Of a stretch of 64,000 nucleotides of DNA, positions 36,195 to 49,314 are shown one piece after another (within the stretch, counting starts at the first letter, position 1; each line of letters opens with the position of its first letter). The stretch is from Owenia fusiformis (taxonomy: Eukaryota > Annelida > Polychaeta > Sabellida > Oweniidae). The notes under the pieces were generated by a model. It saw only the letters and a program-made list of their open reading frames with translations. It had not been told where the DNA came from and did not search any database. Where the stretch lies: assembly GCA_903813345.2 (NCBI GenBank), contig CAIIXF020000010.1, forward strand, positions 21,151,181 to 21,215,180. The letters run 5' to 3'. The position numbers were made by a program, and so were the translations under genes.

Positions 36195-39100
36195 TTAGGA
36201 AATTGGAAGTCCCGAAGCTCGCCGTTCCTGTTCCCATAGTTGTCGCAGTCGGGCTGGAATACATTCCTTTCTAAGACACGCCTCGCATAAACATTTTTGT
36301 TGCACGAGAGTCACCATTGCTGGAAACTGAGGAACCTGGATGGAGAAATTGCATATGTTAGTCGTATCAAAAAACGAGCTTTTACTATATTCAAACATTC
36401 AAATAAAGACATGGTAATTTCATTGTCTTTAAAACAATTCGCTCTTAAATCAGGAGGAACGAATATGTTTCCTTATATAATTATCAGATGACCCAGATTG
36501 TGCTTTTTTTGTAATTTATAATTTAACATTTGGATTTTGAGATATATCTTAAACTGATAATCTATTTTATAGTATTCGCGTGCTGAGACAGACAAAATGT
36601 AACATAACATCTTCTCCCACTAGTTTTTCTTTAAATGTATACTTTCATAGCACGGTGCAAAGAATGATAAGAAGTGATGATATGTTTAAAATAATCGGTT
36701 TAAGTAGTCTAAAGGTTAAAGCCAAAAGAGTTTTAATAAAAAAGCAAATACAATATCTATGCTGTTTGATTTGCCATCCATTATCAACTGTCTACAATTT
36801 GCATTCAAAAGACCATGTGCAGTATGGCAAGTGATTTTAGACGGTCATATCTTGCACCATGAGTACTTTCTGGTAATAAATACAGTTTTTTTAAAATTAA
36901 AACAATATGTTTTCTTTCAAGTGAAGTACACATGGTGATAAGAACATTGATCGAACAATTCGAAAAATTATGAACAGGGACCCCAGGTCAACATTTTCAG
37001 AGAGTTGGATTAATATTTTACTATCATGGGGACTTCACTTGAAAGAAAACATGTTGTCTTTATAAAAAAACACAGTATCAAGTTTATGGCCAGAAAGTAA
37101 TCCTGGTGAAAGATATGACTTTCTAAAATCACTTGCCATACTGCACATGGACCTTTGATTAATTACCTGGGTATGGTTCTTGAGAAAGTATGCCCTACCT
37201 TCGGAGAAACCTGATTCCAAAAAGTGAGATCACAGCCACAACATCTCGCGTCTCCCTTTGAACAACCAACCATAAATATCTGACATGAGCCTCTGTCTCC
37301 CTGTTCGAGGAAGCCATTGGGACATAGTGTCAGACCAGTAATTGGAGGGAGTGTTGTGGTAGTCGGAGGTCGCGTGGTGGTAGTCGGAGGTCGCGTGGTG
37401 GTAGTCGTCGTTGTAGTGGTAGTAGTTGTTGTAGTAGTAGGTGGTGGTGGTGCCAATGTAGGAGCTGTATGATTATAAGGTATACGTACAAAGACCATGA
37501 TTTTATGATTTACGACTTAATAACACGGCCGCTTGTTTCTGATTTAAATTTTTTTTAAATACCAATTGACGTATGTGGCAATGACAAAATAAATTCTAAC
37601 GACGAGAGTACATATAAGGTTCGATAAACAAAACAGGATTTGAACGCAATTCCTGAAACAAAGGTTTCAAACAGAATTATCTTCCTTTTCTATGTTGACC
37701 TAGCTTGTCGGATCAACGGAGAACTCAAATATCCAGTGGAAAACTGTAACAATATGTATAACTATGTGATACACTATGATTGTGATATTGTGTTTTGTAC
37801 AACCGGAAGTTGTCATAATAAAACGGCATTGTGGGATACTTCAAGCCTCGTGCTTTAATGTTTGATTTATTTTGTCCAACTATTACAAAAACTCAATAAA
37901 GAAATAAAGTGTTATGCATCCTCTTGTGCTCTGATCGAGATGTAGCTGCACAAATGTAAATGCCACACACTAAAGATGAAAGTCATTGGAGAATTCCGCT
38001 CAGTCATGGGTAAGAAAGGGATGAACCTAGTACCCAAAGTCCGTTATAAAAGCAAATGTGCTGCTGAGCTGGCTAGTTATGTGATGATAGCATGACTTGA
38101 AGTCACATGATTGGTCAAGTTTTCATCATTTCTTCTTGATGATTAAGAGCTATTGCAGAAACTAGTAAATAAGTTTTTGAGCTATGTTTCAAATTAAGGA
38201 ACTGGGGTGGTACAAAATCGGGTACAAAATGCTGATCTCAGGTAATATTTATACATTTGTCTGAAATATATGTACATGACGAAGCATTCAACAATCAATT
38301 TAAGGCTGAATATATTGCATCAATAGAAAACTTACCAACTTTACATAGATCTTCGGAAATCTCTAAAAACATGTTTGTTAGTTTATCAAAATCATCGACT
38401 TGGAACAAATTCCTCTCCGTCGATGCAACCTGGAGCAATTGGGTACCCGCATCAGCATCGTTCTGATTCACCAGCCCAATAACAAACACATTGGCCCTAA
38501 TAAAAGTGTAAGTGTAAAAGAATCACAAAGGCACTGATAGAAATACACGTACATGCATATATAAACATAATTTATTGTCGAGTCTTTGGGTGCATTTTCG
38601 TATGCCAGCGGGCGCAATTCACCCGTACAGCACTTAATGAGCCTTGTCAGCAGGTATCACGAAAAAGAACAAAAAGCTTTGCGATGCAAATTACATGCTC
38701 ACATGTTTTCAACAATAACGCTCATCCAAGCGCACTTAAACCTTTTAATACCGCTATGCCAACTTTGTCAGTAACACTCGCGTTCCAGTCAATCGATGGA
38801 GCACCACATGGGTGCCATTGTGTCTGTGTGCGCTTGAATGAGTTGAATGATTTGTTAAAATCATGCAACCATGCAATTCACACCGTGATGTCAATTAATC
38901 GTTTTCATGATAATTAAAATTCAACACGTTTGAAATTAGAGTTGAATTATTTTATTTCCGGTTGATATAACGTCGTAACGTTAGTGAAATCGAACGCGAT
39001 TTCAACTGATTGGATAACATGATGTGATCATGAGTAGGTTATGTGAGTAGATGCACGATATGATCGTGTTATTCTGCGAGCAGCAACCGAAGCGTTTATA

Positions 39101-42100
39101 CACAGTTTTAGCTAGATGCGACTATTATGGGTGCATTCGGTTTTTATCATTTAGCCCTTGTTATATGCATATATTGATACCTATACACGATGAACAGAGG
39201 ATGCATATATTGCAATACCGTCAATGTGATTCTTCATTGGGATTGATACTCGTCTTACATGCAGTAAGAAAACCAGCGATTTGGCAAGGGAAATACAAAC
39301 CATAGTAGGGTATGGACACACGCCTAAATGAACATTGGAACACAAGTTGTCCTTATAAGATAGATACAAGTCTGATATAAATAAGATGCTTTGGACTGAT
39401 TCAAAGAAGACTACTTTGTTGGATTGAGATCCATATAAGATAGATACAACAAATACAACCAAAAGTAAGGTATGGACACAAGCCTATGTGAACACTGGGC
39501 CACATTTTGTCCATATAAGATAGATACCAGCGTGATATAGATTAGATGCTTTGAGCTGATTAAAAGAAGACTACTTTGTTGGATTGAGATCCATATAAGA
39601 CAGATACATGTACGTGTGATACAGATATGATGCCTTGGACTGATTCAAGGAAGACTACCTTTGTTGGAAATCTCAAAGAAGAGACATTTCGAGCTTTGGT
39701 CACTAGTTTGCCCGTTTTTTAGAAGGTTCTGGCGTAGCTGCTGGCTCCAATTTAATCCTATAATATATGTGATATTATGTTGTGTGGTTTGTGGTGAAGA
39801 CTGTTTAATTAGGAAATAATTAAAATTCAACACGTTTGAAATTAGAGTTGAATTATTTTATTTCCGGTTGATATAACGTCGTAACGTTAGTGAAATCGAA
39901 CGCGATTTCAACTGATTGGATAACATGATGTGATCATGAGTAGGTTATGTGAGTAGATGCACGATATGATCGTGTTATTCTGCGAGCAGCAACCGAAGCG
40001 TATATACACAGTTTTAGTTTATGTTGTAAGTTGTCATACAACGGATTCGAAAATTTAGTTTTATTGTTCGAGGAGGCATACCTTTTTCCCTTTCGAAGTC
40101 ACAAAGATTTTGATCTGGGTTTTAACGGTGTCAGGTCGATAAACTAACGTTTTTCATATTGAAGTTAGTGAACACTTTCTTGTAAGTGCTTTTGACCAAA
40201 TCAACGTTTTTGAATTAAGTATATGTGTTCTGAAGTTGATGTAACCTGTTCCCATTTATTACTATCTTGGGAAGTATATTTTTCTGCAATTATTACAATG
40301 CATTGCATAATATAGGATGTTAATTAAAACAATTAGATATTAGGTTTCTTTGAAGCAATTATGTCATTTGCATATAAATCTGAATCTCAAGGCATGGTTT
40401 AATTTTTACTGACAGCGCATTGTATCTTAGCGAATAAACATGTATTTAAGTGCGTTTCTGTCATATTGTTTCGAGGAAGGCACAAAGTTTTGCTTTTTAA
40501 GATATTGATTATATTCGAAAGTCCTTTATATTTTTAGATATATGTAATATCTATTTCCAGAAGGGCATCAAGTCTTGGTATTTTAAGATGATAGTTGTGT
40601 TCATCAACAACATTTACAGTAGTTGTTTTATATTAATGTGACAAACACATTAAGAGAAGTGCTTGTCAGCTAATTGCATTTTATATTAAACAGTTTTTAT
40701 AGTATTTAGATTTTACAACGTTTCCAAGAGTTGTACTTTTGCTTTTGTTGCAATACGAGACCAGTTGGTATAAGGGTTTGCAAAGCATGGTGCTTTCCAG
40801 ATTTTATATTTTTCATCACAAAAGGTCGTAGGATTTTTGTATACGTTCGTTCGTGTATTGTGATAATCACGGAATTTTTGTCTATTGTGACCAACAATGT
40901 CGCATATTACGACAGTCTGTTAAAGAAGTAAGTTTCATTTCAGTTACGTTTTTTGCCAAGAGGCAATGATATGGTTACAGTGCAAGTCTGTAGACAGTTA
41001 TTTAGATTATTGTTAATATGTATTAATGACAGTTTGTGATTACTGTATTAGATAGTGAGGTATATTACTCACAGATTTTGCATAGTGCTAGAAGGCACTA
41101 TATACGTGTATGGTCCTTATACAAGTTTTTTATAGTGCAAGTTGACAGATACAGTCACAATTTAGAATTTGGTTTATTCCGAAATTTGTGAATTTATTTG
41201 AGATCTTTGACGTGTTAACAAACGTGTAGCCACAATGGCTTTAATGACAGTTGATCATTGGTTTTGGGTTGTTGGATTTAGATGTTTTAATTATACGGTG
41301 CCTTATTGATGTCTTGAAGGCAGTTAACATCGTAAATCAGCAGCGAGGTTGAGAGCCGAGGACGGATGTTGGGTATATTTGAACCTAAGAGGTTTCTGGC
41401 ATTAATGCCATCGGCATCGTGGCCGCTATGACATTGGCATCGTGGCCGTCATAGGTACCTGGATGCATCGCGAACTGGCTTCATTTTTTCATTTTTTCAC
41501 TCATTCTTTGTACCAGATGTACTTAACGCTTTTCCAATAAACGCGGGCTGCTGGCTCCAATTTAATCCTATAATATATGTCATATTATGTTGTGTGGTTT
41601 GTGGTGAAGACTGTTTAATTAGGAAATAAGGCTCATTAATAACTGCTGTGTGGGTGTATTGCACCCGCGTGTTTACGAAAATACAGCCTCAATGAATTGT
41701 TGGTCATTTATTACATCCTATTTTGAATGCTAAAGTCTTTATTTTAAACCTAAAACCAGAATCTCTGTCAATAAAACATCGACAACTCATTCAGCTCTGG
41801 TTTAAATCATCGAACCACTCTTTCCAATCGCTGTGTTATAGTGGCGAGACTAAGAACATTTTTGGGGATTTACTGAGCCGGTTATGTATATCAAAGAACC
41901 TGTCGTGAAGATTTGAAAACTACATACCCATCATCCGTTAATGCCTGTGCATTCTCAATTGTTTCTTCTCCTTTATTCTTAGGTATAGTCACCCCATCTG
42001 TGATTACGAGAACAACGTTCGGTACTAAGGGTCTGTCTCCATTCTCCTCAGTAAAATATATGTTTCTAATTTCGTCAAGAGCTTTATGTGTATGTGTTTT

Positions 42101-45100
42101 GCATCCATCGTTAGTGCGCGTGATCAGGTTGGAAAGATCGATATTTTTAACGTTTTCCAAGGCAGCTGCTTTATCTGTAGAATCTTTAAGATAATATTGA
42201 TGCTGTGTTCCTTTATTGAAATTTACTTGGCCAAACTGGAAAAGACGTAAAAATTGGGATCAATTCTTTTTTCTGTTATCCTTGTCTTATCGAACAGGAA
42301 CTGAAAATAGACACTGAAATAACAAAAAGCGATTTTGGACCAAAAGGTAAAACAATTGAGTGTAGAAATTGTCAATATCAAATTTATATAGCACAATACC
42401 TGAACCGAGATAGCCGCAGTGTCTACGGTGTCTTGTAGCCGGGCTAGTACCCGTAACAGATATAAACCAGAGAACAGATATAAATTATCCGGAGAAATCA
42501 TAGTGATCATTTGTTTAGTCATCTCACAAATATGCAATCTTGAATACCCAGAATCTGTCAGAAATAAAATCCCATGGGAACCCAGAACGACAGATATCTA
42601 TCACAATTTTTTCCCCTTTAACTGCTCTAACTTTAACAATTTTTATCCAATCTAAACAGATTATATTCTAAAATGTGTATATTTACTATTCTTATGAAAT
42701 TAAACATCAAATATTGTGTCTTTAGATCTAAATGTCCAAACAACTAGCAAACAATGAAAATGCTCTGGTTTCAAACCCTTTTTAGAGGCTGGCATTCAAG
42801 AGCTGAAAAATCATAATTGCTGGCGTTTTCATCGCGTATGTTGAATGGAAAAAACTCTCACATAGTGTTCACTATATGGAAAATTGTAACATATATTTTT
42901 ATAAGATGGACAAATATCTAGCATTTCAAGTTGCTATTGTCTTTCTTTGCCTTTATTTGTCAAATATTTGAGTAATTTAGATTGTTTTCATGTTTTGATG
43001 TACATGTAATGCAAGATCATTGTATGGCTTAGGTTCGCTATACAGATAGTTGTTTTTTCATCAATTGCTGATACATATACTAACGTCCGATGGATCTGAT
43101 ATATTGTGAAATCAAGGGATAAACAATTTAATTTATGTACCTTACCTGACTTTGATCAAAACCAGGTCCCACCTGGAATGAATCAACCATGCTTGCAAGA
43201 AAGTCCCTCACTTTTTCCCCGTCTTCTGCTCTAATACTACACGATGTATCAAGCGCAATCACCACGTCGAGTCCACAGGCTCCATTTTCTTCTGCAAAAG
43301 GATACAAAAAACACATCAGATAAAAAGTCCCTGTATTGACATCCAGTTCCCCTTTCTCAAATTATTTACACTTATTACACAACATATTTCCATGCATCGT
43401 CTTGTAAGGTGTTTCTCCAAATATAAATACTTGCATATACTATATATGACACACACCTGTAAAACTACGAATATACAGTGCTATAATTACACATACATGT
43501 ATATCACACAATGTACACAACATAAAATACACGATATATCAAATATAGGAAAATCCCAAACACAGAACCGCCTAAAATTTCACTAATTTATTTTATCTAG
43601 TAAGCAAATTAACTGATATTTTAGATACGTACTTTAACCATTGGTTATCTAAAATGTTTTAAGAAAACTAACACCGTTAGGGGGTCACCTTTTTCAGGCC
43701 CGAAGCCTTAGGGGTTCGGGGGGTTTGAGCTCGTCAAAAGTCTTGTCAAAAGTGATTCCCCTGAAGGTTTCCAAAAAATGCCCCGCCCCTCCCCTCCCCT
43801 CCCCTGGCTACATATCCAGTTATGTCAGGACTGAAAGCAATGCGCATGCCCCTTGAAATTCTGTGTTTGAGATTCCATAAGCCAAGTCAAGAGCATAGAC
43901 ATGACTTGGGCATATTCAACCATTTTGTAATAAGGTAAAAATGAAGAACAAGGATTTAAAACATCTAAATCAAAAGAAAGATGATATGCTCCTCATCCTT
44001 GGAGGCCTAGCCTAGATAATCAACCAATATCATGCAAGAAGCATATTCAATACCTGAACATGACACAAGTGGTTGATACACTTGATGAATAATCATCTTC
44101 ATCCTATTTTTACAAAATGCACCTCAAAGTCATGTACAGGGATTTTGCCACAACGTTTTTAATATTACAGACAAATGTTTAAATCATATATCATTGGAAA
44201 GACAATTCAATTTCCCACAAAATGATATATAAATGATATATAATTTATTTCATATAAATGAGTACCTGTCTTAGAATAACATTTCGAATACCACAGGGGT
44301 CAGAATCATGATTTACCAATTGCTGAATATAGAATGCTCAGGAGTGACAAGACAGTTATAGACCCTATGTCATATTTTGGGATATAATTATAGGAGGTCA
44401 AAATTGTTGATTTATGAATCAAATGAAAGTAGATTGATTCAGGAATATAATATTATTGAGTTCTTTTACGATTTTGATAGGTATTGGTAATAAAGCCTAA
44501 ATAATGTAATGAAGTCTGTATCAACTAGTTGATATTCATTCATTTTCAAGACATTTTGGGGATAATGCTTATTTAAGACTAAAATTATCATGAAATGGTC
44601 AATGATGATGTTGTACTTATATAACTTATCTTACTGACATTTTAAAGAGCAGACAATGCAATTGTAGACACCAGTAGAAGAAATAATGGAAATGAGAACC
44701 CCCGATAAGGAGAGATTTTTAGAAGGACACAACTATTTTATTCTGGAAGTGATCATCATGAAATTTTAACATACTTTTAGAAATTAGGTGAATTTATACA
44801 TTCTGAAATATTTTCTTCGAATTATTAAAACGTGCGTTTGAAGAACGGTTTTTGTGAAGCGATAAAATTCAATTTTCCATATTTAACCGTTACATTTTGC
44901 TTAAAATCAATAACTTTCCCATTACTGTACGAGCAAAATAGAATATGGCTAAGTAACATAATGAAGCAAAGTCTTAGTTTTCGTAAAGAAATCGATGGGC
45001 GCTCAGCCAGAAATATATTTTAAGAATTTTTTACGAATTGGTTCCATTGTTCCGTCATTCTCATGAGTGGAAAAGGTCTCAAAAACATATTTCTAGGGAA

Positions 45101-46488
45101 ACGCCCATTGATTTCTTTTTATTTTCTAAGAGTTCAGATAAATAGGTATCTTACAACTGTGACACTTTGTTCCCATCGCATCAGGCCATACACGGATTCT
45201 AACCACAAATAAAGAGTCTAACCTTAAAAAACGAGTTCATTGCCTTGTTCTTAAAAAGGCAATTTTTATATCACACAAGTTGTTTTTGGGAATATCTAAG
45301 ATCACCTAATATCTAATATCATCTCTGATGTATTGTTAAACTTCCATGATGATCACATCCAGAATAAAAAAGCAATGTCCTTCTAAAAGCAGCTCCTTAT
45401 CGGGGGTCATCCTTTATCCTATATCATGGGTTATGGCAAAATATCAACAGCGTTTCTTTGCAAAACGTGTTTGAAGCAAATATCAATGTTGTGTCTAACA
45501 ATCTAACTTTATAACGACCTACAATGCATAAAGATCGATTCCATGATTATTTTAGAGCTATAAAATGATTTACAAACAATAAAAACAAAACTCCAATAAT
45601 TTTTCTTTATATGTTAAAGCCTAAATTTGTTGATCAAGCAATGCGATATTATGTAATAAGCTCGAAACATAGAGCAAAATCTTGTTTTCGACTGGTACTA
45701 CCTCATGATACGAAAATTACTATGGAGTCACCAATAATCATTCTCAGTATACGCCCAGCGTTCTTCTATTAAAATCACAGTTCAGTGAACCATTTTGCTC
45801 GGGGATTTGATATTTCAGTTTAGTAAGTAATTTGTACCAGTACCAGTATATGACTTTAAGAAAAACTTATCATTATCTGATATTACAAACATACCATGGA
45901 CATACTATTGGTTGAAACATAAAATCGAAAGACATATATTTCACCAAAAGTATCCAATTTTTGGATTGACGATAGCAAGATCGATGGTAAACATAATATC
46001 CCAGTTTTGATACATCGTTTTTCTGAATTTGGAAAATAAAGTCGATAGAAAATGAATATCCAACGAATTGTTAAACGTTTGGATATAAACAATAGTGAAT
46101 AAGTACACAACGACACACCCGTGATTAAAGAACAATATATACACTCAGTTTATAATGACTATAGCTATATGTACTTTTAATGTACGATTTCAATTGTATT
46201 CCCTGTATTATGACATGTTAGTAAGCAGGGGGATCTTCCTGGATACATTTAAGGTTAGCAAATCATTATCTTATATCCCCATTGTCACAACGATCGATTA
46301 AGAAAAACCAAATTGCTTTAAATATGTTAAAGAATGGTAATGCACCCAAGTTAAAGAAAACATTTAATGTGAATTAAACAAAATATATATTATAAGATAT
46401 TCTATAGGTGTTTGGTTGTCTTACCTTGACTGTTGACTATATCGAGCAGCAGAGATATTCCAAATAGTGTCCTTAATATCACCCGCAT
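36195..46488 (-). CDS. secreted VWA-domain protein, copy C (361 aa, six coding exons)
   Basis: Exons: 46488-46425, 43291-43146, 42235-41928, 38496-38336, 37464-37199, 36335-36195. They give 361 codons plus TAA with the same phases as copies A and B. The signal peptide is MRVILRTLFGISLLLDIVNS. The VWA domain has DTSCS, CKTHTHKAL and VLVITDG, so the MIDAS site is complete. The Thr-rich linker has RPPTTTT repeats. The Cys module is LCPNGFLEQGDRGSC and RCCGCDLTFWNQ; the tail is CLCEACLRKEC, ending GLPIS. The sequence is clearly diverged from A and B, so this is an older duplicate. The introns are large because of inserted elements: a 3.1-kb TIR element in intron 3, a fold-back in intron 1, and a palindrome in intron 5. 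No frame lesion is seen. The function is unknown beyond a likely extracellular ligand-binding role. Confidence 0.87.
36787..37155. mobile_element. fold-back element in intron 5 of copy C
   Basis: The left arm (about 36787-36950: CATGTGCAGTATGGCAAGTG ... GTTTTCTTTCAAGTGAAGT) is the inverted counterpart of the right arm (about 37015-37155: ACTTCACTTGAAAGAAAAC ... CACTTGCCATACTGCACATG). The arms are about 140-165 bp with a short loop. The right edge is only about 45 bp from the exon 5 splice donor at 37199. Confidence 0.85.
38588..41690. mobile_element. 3.1-kb TIR element with internal tandem units, in intron 3 of copy C
   Basis: The left end (GCATTTTCGTATGCCAGCGG, then CAGCACTTAATGAGCCTT) is inverted relative to the right end (AAGGCTCATTAATAACTGCT, then CGCGTGTTTACGAAAATAC). 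Inside, about 200 bp at 38908-39108 recurs almost exactly at 39819-40018 (starting TTAAAATTCAACACG). About 80 bp at 39738-39818 (GCTGGCTCCAATTTAATCCT onwards) recurs at 41547-41628. The interior is therefore two tandem units with the same ends but different middles. No transposase frame was seen. Confidence 0.7.
39306..39664. repeat. tandem repeat, about 165-bp unit
   Basis: Two full units and one partial unit share GGTATGGACACA, CCTTATAAGATAGATACAAG and GAAGACTACTTTGTTGGATT. They lie inside the first unit of the 3.1-kb element. Confidence 0.8.
43670..43830. repeat. GC-rich block with CCCCT runs
   Basis: Contains CCCCTCCCCTCCCCTCCCCT and CCCTGGCTACATATCCAG. It stands out in base composition from the AT-rich intron 1 of copy C. 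Similar GTAGCCAGGA sequence occurs at 7235 and 56410, suggesting a dispersed repeat. Confidence 0.45.
44697..45412. mobile_element. fold-back element in intron 1 of copy C
   Basis: Outer arms: CCCCCGATAAGGAGAGATTT ... GTGATCATCATGAAATTTTA at 44700-44770, against its complement at 45335-45407. Inner arms: AAGAAATCGATGGGCG (about 44985) against CGCCCATTGATTTCTTT (about 45102). The arms are interrupted by non-matching stretches, so the element is old. Confidence 0.8.
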
Positions 46489-47089
46489 CGTTATAAGTTC
46501 TACAATCAAAATGATATAAACATTTAATATATAGCATTAAAGGTTTCAAAATCCATGAAGTACGAAAATTTGTTCAATGTTAACATAAGAGCATATCAAT
46601 ATACAAAATATTCCTGGTCCTATATTGAATTTTGACTCGCAAATGAAAATAGACACACTTTCATATCTCCCTCACTACGCTTGCTAGTGCAGATATTTTT
46701 ACATTCGTGGACAAAGGGCCATTTTGCAGCAAATCGAATTTTGCCCCCGAAAAAGGATCTGGGAGTCAGTGACAGTTACGGAGCAATTTTTTGATAGAAT
46801 TCCTTTGATTTAGTTACGTGTGTCGCACGGATGAATACTTATGGCCAATATGGTGTGTATATATATGAAAATCCTGACGTGACCCTCACCGTTCTAATAT
46901 TTCTAGAATACTATTTTCTAACTAAGGACTGTTTTTGGTAATAATGCATCGTGCTGATATTATATTTTTTGCATTTTGAATTTGCTAGCTCGATGGTTGT
47001 CTGAATATGAACGATATATGATTAACAATAATGCGCGATCAATAAATAAGGGTTATGTACTAGGAGATTTTGGATATGCGGTTTATCCA

Positions 47090-47155
47090 GAGGGAGATAT
47101 GCATATCTACCTGAGGGACCGTAGGGACCGAAGGTAGATGTGCATATCTCACGAG
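47090..47155. repeat. imperfect palindrome
   Basis: GAGATATGCATATCTACCT pairs with AGGTAGATGTGCATATCTC around a centre GAGGGACCGTAGGGACCGA. It is likely a small MITE-derived hairpin. Confidence 0.65.
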
Positions 47156-47781
47156 GGATGAACCCAATATTTAAAATCGTGAAAAGAAAAAAACGTACGA
47201 AATGCTCATTTTTCATCGCGGCCATTTTGATATGAGGTAAAATCACCCTCGTTTCAAGCTCCCCCTCCCAGTGAATGTCCCTGGAATTAATAAAGCATTT
47301 TTGTTGCTCCGTTTATTGGTACCATTAATAGTTTGCAATTTCCGTCATTCAACATTAACTCATTACGCTGTATGGGCCTTTTTATAAATCTATAACATGA
47401 TTAATGTGTTTTAATCATAGTAAAATATGATTTATGTATCTTATCATGTACATATAAGTATTTTTAAAACGACATCAAGCAAAATTGAATATCTTATTCT
47501 GACAGTATAAATGTGAAGCACTTTTCCGAATCCATGTATAATCCTAATTCAAAATTTTTGACCGAATCGTCCCAAAATCGAAAATAAAAATGATAAAAGG
47601 CTAGTAGATGGTGCGCGTTTGATTTGTCTGGTTTTGAGACAAATATAATCATACACCATAACCACAATGAAACGCCGAGAATAGTACATTCCTTTTTAAC
47701 TCATAGACTATTGGACGTGACGATCATTTTTATAAGAAATATTCCGTTCAGTGGTAGCTAATTAAAGCAAGAAGGACTTAC

Positions 47782-47840
47782 CTATGTAGTTTAAAATATC
47801 CAAGTCCGAAAGATTAAAACAAAAACAATTTATTATTGAA
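47782..47840 (-). promoter_or_regulatory. possible 5' UTR exon of copy C
   Basis: The minus strand has AAACTACATAG followed by GTAAGTCC, a strong donor, upstream of the exon 1 acceptor (TTGTAG|AACTTATAACG). The position matches the gene model of copies A and B, but sequence similarity is weak. Confidence 0.3.
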
Positions 47841-48469
47841 CAATGATTTCATGCAAGCATGATGTCAAAAAATTATAAGATGCAAGATAAATAGTTTCTT
47901 AATGATCCAATGGTTGGTATTTTGTATTTAGATATCAATGTTTGTTGCTAGGCTGTATATGTACAAAGGGATTATTTCTTATGTAACATTTACTTATCCA
48001 ATTACAAAAACATATATCAATGTCAAAAGTTCGCGTTTTGCGCACATCGCAATAGTTGATTCATAAAAACTTATAATATCAGATGAAACAATCGGCACAA
48101 CACATTGCAACACAATAAAGTAAAGACAAAGTGGACCTGTATATTGATACTTCTTAAACTATGGCTTTCTAACTATACAGCTGTACATCGATTTAGTTTA
48201 TTAATTCGATCGTTTATTGTCAATTCAAGATCAATCATGAAATATGGCAGTCATCTGATTTAGATACAATTTTCCATGGTCAATTTTATATCGATACAGT
48301 CAGTGTGGTAGGTGATGCGATTAATGTATATGTATACTTGTACATAACCCGTGTAACAGCAGGGTAGTCCAAAAAGATGATAAAGTACCATTCTCTGTTG
48401 AAAAGAAACTTTGACAATTTCGTTTCATAGATCTGTCTTACAGACATGTAAGTTTTATATGGTGCAAGT

Positions 48470-49314
48470 TTTTTCATCGTTTGCCACCATTTTGCAAGTT
48501 TAATAGATAAAAATGCTCTAAGCTCCTTGGTGCTGAATCACTGGCTACTTGCACATTAAAGTTTATAATTAATGATCCGAAACAAACGGAACGCGCCCTT
48601 TTGAGCTCAGATTCAACCTTATGCGCATCATCAGATTCATTATCGTCCATTAGTGTGGAGAAAGTGACTGTTTGGTGCATGTTTGGTCGTAATGGCATCA
48701 TCAGGCCATACTGACTTGAATATGCCGATATGCATACGGTAACTCTGAACTCGGAGCGATATTTTGAACTTATAAGAAGTAAATTAATACCGACACTGAG
48801 GCGAAAGTGAACAGTGGACACGGATACTGTAATGTACTGTAGGATCAGTAGGATGGAACAACATCGCATTATTCCAATGGTTCAATTCACACAAAAACCT
48901 CCATCTTTACTTCCCTGGAGACAGCCTCAACTCCTATCATACAGACCACCCATGGCCTGCACATTCTCCGGTCCCATCATATATGGATTATTTTCTGTGG
49001 GGATACCTGTAAGATCTAACAATCCCCAAACTATTGATGCACTTGAGAATAACATTAAAACAATTCCATGACATGTTGGACAGGGCCATAGGAATCTTCA
49101 ATGTACAAAACTATACTATATTTAATTTAATTGTATATGTAGCCAAATTATGATTCAGCTCAGCGATTCTTCCCTGGTGTGGAGGTTGTTTTATTACCGG
49201 ATCATTATCATTTTGTAGAAAATTAAATTATCTTAAAATTTTATATCATGGTTGGTGTTTTTGTAAAAAAAATTATCAGGAATATTGGCTAGGGTGTGTT
49301 TTTGGCCCATCCTG
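48470..49314 (+). mobile_element. mariner-family transposase relic with right terminus
   Basis: Frames on the + strand read VEKVTVWCMFGRNGIIRPY, then MHTVTLNSERYFELIRSKLI (about 48650-48800), and after a frame change WPAHSPVPSYMDYFLWGYL (about 48955-49010). These are successive blocks of a mariner/IS630-type transposase, with stops and shifts between them. The right end is TTTTTGGCCCATCCTG followed by TA at 49315, the same family of terminus as the element at 2852. The left terminus was not found. A 131-aa open frame on the minus strand here is a shadow of this relic. Confidence 0.85.

Noticed and set aside
38588-41690. LTR retrotransposon (200-bp direct repeats as LTRs)
   Set aside because: The repeats lack a TG...CA layout and there is no primer-binding site or gag/pol frame; two different direct-repeat blocks plus outer inverted repeats fit tandem units better.
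48474-48869. 131-aa minus-strand frame
   Set aside because: The plus strand reads mariner transposase blocks over the same bases, so this is antisense to a transposon relic.
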